Assembly: GCA_039812685.1 (NCBI GenBank) | Contig: JBDIBB010000094.1 | Span: 1-15,629 of the forward strand | Direction of reading: 5' to 3' | From: JBDIBB01 sp039812685 | Lineage (GTDB): Bacteria > Acidobacteriota > Vicinamibacteria > Vicinamibacterales > JAFNAJ01 | Length of the DNA: 15,629 nucleotides | In this document: positions 1 to 7,089 of the stretch, one piece after another | Numbering within the stretch: position 1 is the first letter of the stretch | Layout of the letters: each line of letters opens with the position of its first letter | Notes under the pieces: model-generated | Databases searched by the model: none | What the model saw: only the letters and a program-made list of their open reading frames with translations | Told to the model about the DNA's origin: nothing | Position numbers and translations under genes: made by a program

Positions 1-1
1 G

Positions 2-490
2 GCCGACAACCCCTGGCCGCAGTGGCCGAAGGTGCTGCGCACCGACTACGGCCACGAAGAGGCGATTGCGCTGCAGGGCGCCGACCCGCGTGCCTTCGCG
101 GCGCAGACCACCCGCTTCGCGGGCGATGCCGACGGCCGCGTGCGTGAGGTGCACACCGTGCAGGCGGAATGGCGCCGCGGCCACGACGGCCGCCTCTCGG
201 CTCACGCCGTGCCCGGCAGCGAGCGCGTGGTGCCCGCCGACCTGGTGCTGCTGGCGCTCGGCTTCGTCGGCCCCGAGAGGCGCGGCCTCGTCACCGACCT
301 CGGCCTCCGGCTCGACGAGCGCGGCGCCGTCGTCACCGACGGCGAGAAGATGACCAGCGTGCCGGGCGTCTTCGCCGCCGGCGACATGGTGCGCGGGCAG
401 TCGCTGGTGGTGTGGGCGATCAGCGAGGGTCGCAAGGCCGCCCGCGGCGTGGATCGGTACCTGATGTACGGCGAGACGCACCTGCCCTAG
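2..490 (+). CDS. gltD: Glutamate synthase small subunit, C-terminal part (5'-truncated)
   Basis: This is the last 162 residues of a GltD-type flavoprotein; the start lies left of the window. GltD takes electrons from NADPH and passes them to the large subunit GltB, which makes glutamate from glutamine and 2-oxoglutarate in the cytoplasm. The visible piece opens with a proline/tryptophan-rich NPWPQWP stretch followed by DYGHEEA, as in known GltD proteins. It then has the PADLVLLALGF strand of the pyridine nucleotide-disulfide oxidoreductase fold. Near the end lies the FAD-binding signature GVFAAGD followed by RGQSLVVWAISEGR. The protein ends normally with a TAG stop. A related oxidoreductase subunit with the same fold (such as PreT or NfnB) is less likely, given the near-exact GltD tail. 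GltB would be expected just upstream, outside the window. Confidence 0.93.
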   Translation, partial: ADNPWPQWPKVLRTDYGHEEAIALQGADPRAFAAQTTRFAGDADGRVREVHTVQAEWRRGHDGRLSAHAVPGSERVVPADLVLLALGFVGPERRGLVTDLGLRLDERGAVVTDGEKMTSVPGVFAAGDMVRGQSLVVWAISEGRKAARGVDRYLMYGETHLP

Positions 491-687
491 CAGTTCCTGG
501 CACTGAACTTGGGCGGATCAGGCATCCCGGCCAGCGGCGTGGCTCCTCTCTCAAATACTGGCCGTATTCTCGGTCGTCGCGCCTGGCGATCCCGGCGCCG
601 CGCCCGTCTTGCTGCCACGCGGCAGGTCCACTACGGACCCGCGGGTTATTCATGAGCTGAGTCGCGCCGGCCGATTGTCCAGGTGTC
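491..687. other. Intergenic gap with a cluster of inverted repeats
   Basis: About 200 bases separate gltD from the next gene, and I see no credible coding region. The right half (roughly 549-660) holds consecutive small inverted repeats and a more AT-rich island around 551-569. No strong U-tract terminator follows gltD, and I found no convincing -35/-10 pair for the gene starting at 688. The run of small palindromes looks more like a structured dispersed element or the remnant of a mobile element than an ordinary spacer, but this single copy cannot prove it. Confidence 0.5.
612..645. repeat. Three adjoining inverted repeats
   Basis: Seen directly: CTGCC (612-616) pairs with GGCAG (621-625) around a 4-base loop. 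GGTCC (625-629) pairs with GGACC (635-639) around a 5-base loop. CCCGCGGG (638-645) is a perfect palindrome, and TCATGA (650-655) follows five bases later. The arrangement could be a terminator-like or RNA-processing structure, an end of a small mobile element, or chance in GC-rich DNA. No poly-T follows on either strand. Confidence 0.4.
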
Positions 688-2907
688 ATGCGGAGCGTCG
701 CGCACGCCTCGGATCTCGAGCGGCCGGCGAGCCCGCCCGTGGAGCGCTCATCCGATCTGCCGGCGCACCTGGCGAAGGATCTGGTCACGCGGCTCGGGCG
801 GGCCGTCCAGCGGGCGACGATCTATCCCGCCGGCCATCCCAGCATCCGGCTGGCCACCACGCCGCTCGTCGAGAGCCTGCACGAGCTGGACCTGCCGGAA
901 GTGCTCGTCGGCTTCACCTCCGAACGGGTGTTCGCGGGGATTCACCACCGCGATGCGCATCCCTTCGAACTTCCGTGGTTGTCCTCCCGGCTCAGCGCGC
1001 GCGGCCTGTCCTCGGTCCGCCTGTCGTCGCGCCTCGCGCTGGAGGAAGCCGAGCGGCTCGTGGCCTGGCTGGCCGGCAGCGACGACCTGCTCGACCTCGA
1101 CACGCTGCCCGTGTTCGAAGGCGCCACCGTCGCCAGGGTCGACTTCGCGGCCGTGCGCTTCCGCGAACGCCGGCCCGATGAGCCGGCGGTCGGATCGCCG
1201 GAGGACCTGGCCTGGCGTGCCGCCGCGCTGGAGCTCGCGGGTGACTGGGCGCCGCCGGGCTTCGGCGCCAGCCAGATCGACCCGACGGAACTGGCAGCCC
1301 TGGTTCGCGATGCCATCGAGCGCTTCGAGGGCACCGGCGTGGCCGAGCTCAGCGACCGCCTGACGTCGACCGGCGCGTCGGTCGCCACGCTGTCCGGCGA
1401 ACTGCAGACGGTGGTGAAGGCGCGCCTGGGCCTGTTCGTCGCCGCGCTGCCCGCCGGGTTGCGCGGCCAGTTGCTGGCCGCCTCGGCCGCCGACGATCCC
1501 ACCAGGCTGTCGATGCTCACCGATCTCGTGGAGCACCTCCCGAGCGCGGTCGTGCTGGAGGCGATCGAGGGCGTCGAACTCACGCACGGCAGCGACTCCC
1601 GCCAGTTCGTGTCGTTCATGCTCAGGCTCGCGGGCCTGGCCGCCGACGACCCCCGGCTCGTCGAGGCGTACGAGGGCCGGTGCGCGGCCGCCGGCCTGTC
1701 GCGTGACGTCGCGCACCTCGAGACGCCTGAACTGCGCCGCGTGCTCGAGGATCTCCTCCGGTCGCGCCCCGGCGATGCGCCGGGGATTACGCCCGAGCCG
1801 TACGAACAACGGCTGAACGAGCTCGGGGCCACACGCCTGGCCGTGCGCGCGCCCTGCGACTGCTCGGCCCACGCGCCGCCCGGGGATGCGGCGGTGCTCG
1901 CGCGACAGACCGCCCGCATCGCATTGCTGCTGGTTGCGGGCGCCGCAGGCGACGCGACGGATCGTGAGCCGTGCGTGGACCGCCTGGCGGCCGCGCTGGC
2001 GCCGGCACAGGCTGCCTGGGACGTCGAGTTGCTGGCGGGCATCGCCCACGCGGCGTTGCGGCTCGCAACCGAGGCCGGCCTGCCGGAGTCGCTCGCGAAG
2101 AAGGCGGCGGAGCTGGCGGCCTGGTTCGAACGGCCGTCGATGGTGGAGCCGGTTCTCGCCCGGCTGGAGGCGGCCGACCACGAGCCCGCGGCCGAACTGA
2201 TCGTGCTGGCCAGGGCCGGAGGCGTCACCCTGGCCGAGACCGTGCTCGTCCGGCTGGTCCAGACGCCGGACCAGGGCGCGCGGCGACGGCTCTCGAGGGT
2301 GCTGGCGTGGCTGGATCCGGTCACGGTGCGGGCGGGGCTGTCCGACTTGCTCCGCAAGGCGCCGCGCGGCGCGCGCGCGCTGCTGGCCGCGCTCGTGGGC
2401 AGCGGCGCCGCGGGACCGGCCGCCGAGGCGGCGCGGCTCTGCCTGGCCGACGACGATCCGGCGCTCCGGCTCGACGCGCTCCGGGCGCTGCTCGCCTTCG
2501 AGACCAATCCGACGCGCTGGGAGGCGATCGCGCGCCGCGGCCTGGAGGACTCGGATCCGCGGGTGCTGCACCTCGCCGTCGACGAGGCGGCCCGTCGTCC
2601 ACGGCCTGGCGTGCGGTTGCTCATCGACTTCCTCGATCACCGGACCTCGCCGGCGGCCGTCTCCGCGCAGCATCACGCGATTCTCGTGCTGGCCGCGGCC
2701 GGCGGACGCGAAGCCCGCGAGGGGCTGCGCGCCCTGCTCGTCGCGCACCGCACGAGGTTCGACGCGGCCTCGCGTGACGTGGCCGCGGCCATCGCCGCCG
2801 CGCTCGTGGTCGAGGGCGGTCCTGACGACGTCGCGGCCGCGCGCGCGTGGCGCCGCTCTCCGGCAGGTTGGGTGGCGTGGCTCGTCGGCGCCGGGAGGGC
2901 CGCATGA
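688..2907 (+). CDS. Large helical/HEAT-like repeat protein with an N-terminal domain shared with the next gene
   Basis: This 739-residue protein is not one I can name. It has no signal peptide or membrane segment, so it is probably cytoplasmic. Residues about 30-130 contain AVQRATIYPAGHP (39-51), VFAG (81-84) and a pattern ending in RG...L plus an E-rich helix. This closely parallels the first 105 residues of the HD-GYP protein encoded immediately downstream. The rest is rich in alanine and leucine and looks all-helical. Residues from about 500 onward have the spacing of HEAT-like repeats, with recurring helix pairs containing D-D/P-R-L-D-A-L and D-P-R-V-L type turns. HEAT arrays usually act as protein-binding scaffolds. 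Its stop overlaps the start of the HD-GYP gene by four bases, so the two are probably made together and may form a complex. The start has only a weak upstream AGG. The next in-frame starts would trim the low-complexity N-terminus without touching the shared domain. Confidence 0.8.
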   Translation: MRSVAHASDLERPASPPVERSSDLPAHLAKDLVTRLGRAVQRATIYPAGHPSIRLATTPLVESLHELDLPEVLVGFTSERVFAGIHHRDAHPFELPWLSSRLSARGLSSVRLSSRLALEEAERLVAWLAGSDDLLDLDTLPVFEGATVARVDFAAVRFRERRPDEPAVGSPEDLAWRAAALELAGDWAPPGFGASQIDPTELAALVRDAIERFEGTGVAELSDRLTSTGASVATLSGELQTVVKARLGLFVAALPAGLRGQLLAASAADDPTRLSMLTDLVEHLPSAVVLEAIEGVELTHGSDSRQFVSFMLRLAGLAADDPRLVEAYEGRCAAAGLSRDVAHLETPELRRVLEDLLRSRPGDAPGITPEPYEQRLNELGATRLAVRAPCDCSAHAPPGDAAVLARQTARIALLLVAGAAGDATDREPCVDRLAAALAPAQAAWDVELLAGIAHAALRLATEAGLPESLAKKAAELAAWFERPSMVEPVLARLEAADHEPAAELIVLARAGGVTLAETVLVRLVQTPDQGARRRLSRVLAWLDPVTVRAGLSDLLRKAPRGARALLAALVGSGAAGPAAEAARLCLADDDPALRLDALRALLAFETNPTRWEAIARRGLEDSDPRVLHLAVDEAARRPRPGVRLLIDFLDHRTSPAAVSAQHHAILVLAAAGGREAREGLRALLVAHRTRFDAASRDVAAAIAAALVVEGGPDDVAAARAWRRSPAGWVAWLVGAGRAA
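2893..2899 (+). promoter_or_regulatory. Ribosome binding site that fixes the HD-GYP start
   Basis: A GGGAGGG purine run lies inside the end of the upstream gene, four bases before the ATG at 2904. Together with the ATGA stop/start overlap (2904-2907), it favours this start over an in-frame ATG at 2847, which has no comparable site and would overlap the upstream gene by 60 bases. Confidence 0.7.
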
Positions 2908-4019
2908 ACGAACGGGTGGACGCCCTGCTGCGCGACATTCAGAGCGCGGTGTCGGCGCGCAACCTCTACGCGGCCGACCATCCACGCGTCGCCGATTCCG
3001 TGTGCCGCGTGATCGCCGCCGTGCAGGCGCTCACCAGCGACGGGGACATCTCGGTGCACGCCTTCGACCAGCGAGTCGTCTTCCACGGGATGCCCCTGCC
3101 GTCGAGCGACGCGCTGTCACGCGGCCTGTTCGGCTGGCTCGCCGCCCGCGGGTACCATCGCCTCACCCTGCGACCCGGCATCACGCCCGGCGAACTGTCG
3201 GCCTTCGTGACGGCGCTGTCCGATCTCTCGCGCGGCGGCGGCACATCGCCGCTCGACTCATCGCCGAACCTGCGGCTGTCGGTGATGCACGTGGGCGAGC
3301 AGGGGAGCGCCGAGGCGCTGGCGGCCGGCGCGTCGATTCCCGAGGCGGGCACCGCGCTGGGCACCGTCTGGCGCCAGGTGATGGAGCACCGGACGCTGGC
3401 CCTCGACGCGCTGGATGCCACCGTGCTCGCCCTCATCCAGACGGTGGAGCAGCACCAGGGTGCGATGCTGCCGCTTGCGAGCCTGCGCAACCACGACGAC
3501 TACACCGTGGTGCACATCGTGAACGTGGCCATGCTGGCGGTAGCCTTCTCCGAGGTGCTGGGCATGCACGGGGCCCTGGTGCGCGAGGTGGGGATCGCCG
3601 CCCTGCTGCACGACATCGGGAAGCTGCGGGTGCCCCCCGAGGTCCTCAATGCGCCCGGGCGGCTGACCGAGGCGCAGCAGGCGCTGGTGCGACGTCACCC
3701 GGTGGAGGGTGCGCGCATCCTGATGGCCACGCCGGGCGTTCCGGAGCTGGCCGTCACGGTGGCCTTCGAGCATCACCTCCACTTCGCAGGGGGTGGCTAC
3801 CCGGATGTGCCGAAGGGCTGGCGCACGAACCTCGCGAGCGAGATCGTCCACATCGCCGACGTCTACGACGCGCTGCGCAGCAACCGGCCCTATCGCGCGG
3901 GGCTCGCCCACGGGGCGACCGCCCGGATCATGGAACGCGATGCGGGGACGGTGTTCTCGCCGCCGCTGCTGCGCACGTTCTTCGATGCGGTGATGCCCGG
4001 GCCGGCGGTCGCCCACTGA
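2904..4019 (+). CDS. HD-GYP domain protein (putative cyclic-di-GMP phosphodiesterase)
   Basis: The protein has 371 residues. HD-GYP enzymes hydrolyse cyclic-di-GMP (some also cGAMP) at a metal centre. Residues 1-105 form the domain shared with the upstream protein (AVSARNLYAADHP at 15-27, VVFHG at 58-62). Residues about 155-365 are the HD-GYP domain. It shows NHDDY (196-200), H204, HDIGK (236-240), RRHP with H265, paired H290/H291, and IADVYDAL with D319. These supply the expected histidine and aspartate metal ligands. The signature loop reads HHLHFAGGGYP (290-300), so the usual E and D of HHExxDGxGYP are L and A while GYP itself is kept. Activity is therefore likely but not certain. There is no receiver, PAS or membrane segment, so input probably comes through the N-terminal domain or the coupled HEAT-like partner. 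Confidence 0.9.
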   Translation: MNERVDALLRDIQSAVSARNLYAADHPRVADSVCRVIAAVQALTSDGDISVHAFDQRVVFHGMPLPSSDALSRGLFGWLAARGYHRLTLRPGITPGELSAFVTALSDLSRGGGTSPLDSSPNLRLSVMHVGEQGSAEALAAGASIPEAGTALGTVWRQVMEHRTLALDALDATVLALIQTVEQHQGAMLPLASLRNHDDYTVVHIVNVAMLAVAFSEVLGMHGALVREVGIAALLHDIGKLRVPPEVLNAPGRLTEAQQALVRRHPVEGARILMATPGVPELAVTVAFEHHLHFAGGGYPDVPKGWRTNLASEIVHIADVYDALRSNRPYRAGLAHGATARIMERDAGTVFSPPLLRTFFDAVMPGPAVAH

Positions 4020-4057
4020 CGCCGGGCGCCGGGGGCCGTCTCGCTGCCGCGCGCGCC

Positions 4058-4510
4058 TCAGCAAGCCGACGGCGCCAGCGCGACGAACCACCCCTCGAAC
4101 CGCGCCGCCACCGCACCGTCGTACTCAAGGACCGACGATACCGCGATGCGGGCCTTGCCGCGCCGCGAGAAGGTGCGCAGGAACGTCTCCCACATGCCGT
4201 CAACCGGGGCCGATGCCGTCGCCGTGAACGTGCCGGTGATCGGCAGGTCGTAGTGCACCGTGTTGCGCTGGATGACGAGGCGGGCGTCGACACCCGCCTC
4301 GCGCAGGCGCGTGTGCAGCAGCGCCCAGGCGCTGAGGATGGCCATCGCCGACACGCTGCCGCCGAAGGCGGTCCGACGGTGATTGATATTGGGCGCCAGC
4401 GGCGCGCTCAACACGAGGCGCGCCTCCGAGACGTCGATCACGGAGATCTGCATCGCGCGCGACACGGGGATGTGCGCGTGAAGGTAGCGCTGGAGGGAGG
4501 CCGCGGTCAC
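4058..4510 (-). CDS. YiiD-C/PaaI-like hotdog-fold thioesterase
   Basis: This 150-residue protein matches, along almost its full length, the putative thioesterase domain found at the C-terminus of YiiD-type proteins. Recognisable parts are LQRYLHAHIPVSRAM (6-20), LSAPLAPNINHRRTAFGGS (34-52) on the central hotdog helix, LVIQRNTVHYDLPI (78-91), and a closing FEGWFVAL strand. Such hotdog proteins hydrolyse acyl-CoA or related thioesters, usually as dimers or tetramers; the substrate cannot be read from the sequence. It lacks the acetyltransferase domain that precedes this module in YiiD itself. It is convergent with the HD-GYP gene (38 bases apart) and divergent from the ABC transporter operon. 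The start codon is GTG and no clear Shine-Dalgarno precedes it. A -10-like TAGAAT lies just upstream, so the transcript may have almost no leader. Confidence 0.85.
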   Translation of the reverse strand: MTAASLQRYLHAHIPVSRAMQISVIDVSEARLVLSAPLAPNINHRRTAFGGSVSAMAILSAWALLHTRLREAGVDARLVIQRNTVHYDLPITGTFTATASAPVDGMWETFLRTFSRRGKARIAVSSVLEYDGAVAARFEGWFVALAPSAC

Positions 4511-4521
4511 GGGATGTGCGT

Positions 4522-4527
4522 ATTCTA
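4522..4527 (-). promoter_or_regulatory. Candidate -10 box for the thioesterase gene
   Basis: On the minus strand the hexamer reads TAGAAT, ending 11 bases before the GTG at 4510, in otherwise very GC-rich DNA. A transcript starting about seven bases downstream would carry a leader of only a few bases. No good -35 is visible at the usual spacing, so this rests on the -10 match alone. Confidence 0.45.
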
Positions 4528-4592
4528 CCGCCTTGCGCGGCGCCGGAGGCGGCGTGCGGACCTGGCCGTCCCCGTCCGCCCGGCGCCCGGGT

Positions 4593-4598
4593 TACCAT
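4593..4598 (+). promoter_or_regulatory. Candidate -10 box for the ABC transporter operon
   Basis: TACCAT within GTTACCATAC is the only AT-rich hexamer before the ATG at 4608 and ends nine bases before it. No Shine-Dalgarno lies between, which fits leaderless or near-leaderless initiation. The -35 region is weak. It lies back-to-back with the thioesterase promoter candidate, within about 75 bases. Confidence 0.4.
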
Positions 4599-4607
4599 AC
4601 GGCGCCC

Positions 4608-6104
4608 ATGCCTGATCCCGCGCCGCTGCTGCAGATGCGGGGCATCTGCAAACGCTTCCCGGGCGTCGTCGCCCTCGACCGCGTCGACCTCGACGTGCGG
4701 ACCGGCGAGGTGCTCGTCCTCATGGGCGAGAACGGGGCGGGCAAGTCGACGCTGATGAAGGTGCTCGCGGGCGCCGAGCGGCCGGATGCCGGCGATGTGG
4801 TCGTCGACGGCCGCCCCGTGTCGCTCGCCAGCCCGCGCGTGGCGCGCCGCCTCGGCATCAGCGTCATCCACCAGGAGCTCACCCTGGTGCCGCACCTGTC
4901 GGTGGCCGAGAACGTGTTCCTCGGCAGGGCGCCGCGGCGCGCGCCGGGCCTCGTCGACTGGCGGCGCATGCGGGCGCTCGCCGACAGCCTGCTGCGCGGG
5001 CTCGGCACGACGCTCGATGTCCGCGCGCCGGTGAGCCGTCTCGGCATCGCACACCAGCAGATGGTGGAGGTGGCGCGCGCGCTGTCGGACGAGGCGCGCG
5101 TGCTCGTGATGGACGAACCGACCTCCGCGCTCAGCGCCGCCGAGGTCGACCAGCTCTTCGCGGCCATCGAACGGCTCGTCGCGCGCGGCGTCGCCGTCGT
5201 CTACATCTCGCACCGCATGGACGAGGTGTTCCGCATCGGCCACCGCGTGAGCGTGCTCCGCGACGGGCGCCACGTCGCGACGCGCGCCATCGGCGAGACG
5301 TCCCCGGCCGAACTCGTGAAGCTGATGGCCGATCGCGAGATCGCGGAGCAGTACCCCGTGCGCCGCGGACGGCCCGGGTCGCCGCTGCTCGAGGTGCGGC
5401 ACCTCGCGCGGCGCGGGGTGCTCCACGACGTGAGCTTCACGCTGCATCGTGGGGAGATCCTCGGCGTCGCCGGCCTCGTGGGCGCCGGGCGCACCGAGCT
5501 GGCGCGGGCCATCGCGGGCGCGGATCCCGTGGAGGCCGGCGAGGTGGTGGTCGAGGGCCGGGTGGTGCGATGCCGCTCGCCGCGCGAGGCGATTGCCGGC
5601 GGCGTGGCGCTGCTGCCCGAGGATCGCAAGCAGCAGGGCCTGGTGCTTGGCATGAGCGTGCAGGCCAACATCACGCTGCCCACCCTGGCCGCCTTTGCCC
5701 GCTGCGGCCTCGTGAAGCGGCGGGCCGAGACCAGCGAGGCCCAGCGACAGATCGCCGGCCTGCGCGTCCGGACACCGTCGCCGCACACGCCGGCAGGCTC
5801 GCTCAGCGGCGGCAACCAGCAGAAGGTCGTCCTCGCCAGGTGGCTGCTGAGCCACGCCAGGGTGCTGCTCTTCGACGAGCCGACGCGCGGGATCGACGTG
5901 GCAGCGCGCCGCGACATCTATGACCTCATGGTGGCGCTGGTCGCCGGCGGGGCCGGCATCCTGATGATCTCCTCGGATCTGCCCGAGGTGCTGGGGATGA
6001 GCGATCGGGTGCTGGTGATGCGCGGCGGGCGGGTGCAGGCCGTCTTCGATGCGGGCCGCACCGACGCACAGGTGCTGCAGGCCGCGCTGGGGATCGCCTC
6101 GTGA
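4608..6104 (+). CDS. Sugar ABC importer, fused double ATP-binding subunit (RbsA/MglA family)
   Basis: This 498-residue protein has two tandem ABC domains and powers import of a monosaccharide or polyol through the permease encoded next. Domain 1 has Walker A GENGAGKST (40-48), the Q-loop region IHQELTLVPHLS, a degenerate signature LGIAHQQMVEVARAL, Walker B VLVMDEP (165-171) and switch H202 in YISHRMDEV. Domain 2 has a degenerate Walker A, GLVGAGRTE (289-297), a proper LSGGNQQ signature (399-405) and LLFDEP (420-425). This asymmetry, with only one fully competent ATP site, is normal for the RbsA/MglA/XylG family, as is the length near 500. The ATG at 4608 is preferred over an in-frame start at 4533 because residues before it have no family counterpart. 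The stop overlaps the permease start. The exact sugar cannot be told from this subunit. Confidence 0.95.
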   Translation: MPDPAPLLQMRGICKRFPGVVALDRVDLDVRTGEVLVLMGENGAGKSTLMKVLAGAERPDAGDVVVDGRPVSLASPRVARRLGISVIHQELTLVPHLSVAENVFLGRAPRRAPGLVDWRRMRALADSLLRGLGTTLDVRAPVSRLGIAHQQMVEVARALSDEARVLVMDEPTSALSAAEVDQLFAAIERLVARGVAVVYISHRMDEVFRIGHRVSVLRDGRHVATRAIGETSPAELVKLMADREIAEQYPVRRGRPGSPLLEVRHLARRGVLHDVSFTLHRGEILGVAGLVGAGRTELARAIAGADPVEAGEVVVEGRVVRCRSPREAIAGGVALLPEDRKQQGLVLGMSVQANITLPTLAAFARCGLVKRRAETSEAQRQIAGLRVRTPSPHTPAGSLSGGNQQKVVLARWLLSHARVLLFDEPTRGIDVAARRDIYDLMVALVAGGAGILMISSDLPEVLGMSDRVLVMRGGRVQAVFDAGRTDAQVLQAALGIAS

Positions 6105-7039
6105 GCCGGCTGCACGTCCCGGCGCGACAGCTCGGCACGCTGGCCGGACTGGCGGGGCTGTGCGTCCTGCTGACGATCCTCACGCCGCACTTCCTCACGG
6201 TGTCGAACCTGCTCAACGTCCTCGAGCAGACCTCGATCAACGCAATCGTCGCCGTCGGGATGACCTTCGTGATCGTCTCGGGCGGCATCGACCTGTCGGT
6301 GGGCTCGATTGTCGCGCTGGCCGGCGTGGTGCTCGCCAGCGCGCTGCGGCACGACTGGCCCGTGGCCGCGGCCGTGCCGGTGGCGCTCGCCGTGGGATCG
6401 GCGTGCGGGCTGGCCAACGGCCTGCTCGTCACCGCCGGCCGCCTGCCGCCGTTCATCGCGACGCTGGGGATGATGAGCGTGGCGCGCGGTCTCGCGCTGA
6501 TGTGGGCCGAGGGGCGTCCCATCTCCGGCTTCGACGAAGGGTTCCGCGTCATCGCCACCGGCAGGATCGCGATGGTGCCCGCCTCCGCGCTCGTGATGCT
6601 CGGCGTCTACGCGATCGGGCAGGTGGTGCTCTCCCGCACGGTGTTCGGCCGCCACGTCTACGCCATCGGCGGCAACGAGGAAGCGAGCCGGCTGTCCGGC
6701 GTGCCGGTGTACCGTGAGAAGGCCGCCGTCTACGCGCTCTCGGGGGCGTGCGCGGGGCTCGCGTCAGTCGTGCTCACGGCACGGCTCAACTCCGCGCAGC
6801 CGACCGCCGGCGTGATGTACGAACTGGACGCGATTGCCGCGACCGTGATCGGCGGCACGAGCCTGCTCGGCGGGCAGGGGACGCTCGGCGGGGCACTGAT
6901 CGGCGCGCTCATCATGGGCGTGCTGCGCAACGGGCTGAACCTGCTGAACGTGTCGGCGTTCTTCCAGCAGGTGGTGATCGGCGCGGTGATCATCGTGGCG
7001 GTGCTCGTCGACACCGCGCTCAAGCGCCGGCGGGGATGA
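6101..7039 (+). CDS. Sugar ABC importer permease (RbsC/BPD_transp_2 family)
   Basis: This 312-residue polytopic inner-membrane protein forms the channel of the importer, probably as a homodimer. Hydrophobic segments occur throughout. The family hallmark GMTFVIVSGGIDLSVGSIVAL lies at about 53-73. The cytoplasmic coupling loop GGNEEASRLSG (190-200) is where the ATPase docks. A late TVIGGTSLLGGQGTLGGALIGAL stretch is also typical. The start is a GTG overlapping the ATPase stop by four bases (GTGA), so the two are translationally coupled. The length matches RbsC-like permeases (about 310-330 residues). A further possible ATGA coupling sits at its own stop, leading into the binding-protein gene. 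Confidence 0.95.
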   Translation: MSRLHVPARQLGTLAGLAGLCVLLTILTPHFLTVSNLLNVLEQTSINAIVAVGMTFVIVSGGIDLSVGSIVALAGVVLASALRHDWPVAAAVPVALAVGSACGLANGLLVTAGRLPPFIATLGMMSVARGLALMWAEGRPISGFDEGFRVIATGRIAMVPASALVMLGVYAIGQVVLSRTVFGRHVYAIGGNEEASRLSGVPVYREKAAVYALSGACAGLASVVLTARLNSAQPTAGVMYELDAIAATVIGGTSLLGGQGTLGGALIGALIMGVLRNGLNLLNVSAFFQQVVIGAVIIVAVLVDTALKRRRG

Positions 7040-7076
7040 CCGGTTCCGGCCTGGCCGCCTGGGCCTGGCCCTGGAC

Positions 7077-7082
7077 GAGGAG
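7077..7082 (+). promoter_or_regulatory. Ribosome binding site for the binding-protein start
   Basis: GAGGAG lies seven bases before the ATG at 7090. It supports that codon over the in-frame ATG at 7036, which overlaps the permease stop as ATGA but lacks a comparable purine run. Confidence 0.65.
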
Positions 7083-7089
7083 TCCGAGG

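Noticed and set aside
2847..2903. An earlier in-frame ATG for the HD-GYP gene
   Set aside because: It lacks a ribosome site and would overlap the upstream gene by 60 bases. The start at 2904 has GGGAGGG and an ATGA overlap.
748..2985. A 745-codon open frame on the minus strand opposite the HEAT-like gene
   Set aside because: Its translation is dominated by Arg, Gly, Pro and Ala with no domain motifs. Such antisense frames are expected in GC-rich genes, and the plus-strand frame has a consistent protein with a coupled downstream gene.
4200..5855. A 551-codon minus-strand frame covering the ABC ATPase
   Set aside because: The plus-strand ATPase has all Walker and signature motifs; the minus frame is a GC-driven shadow.
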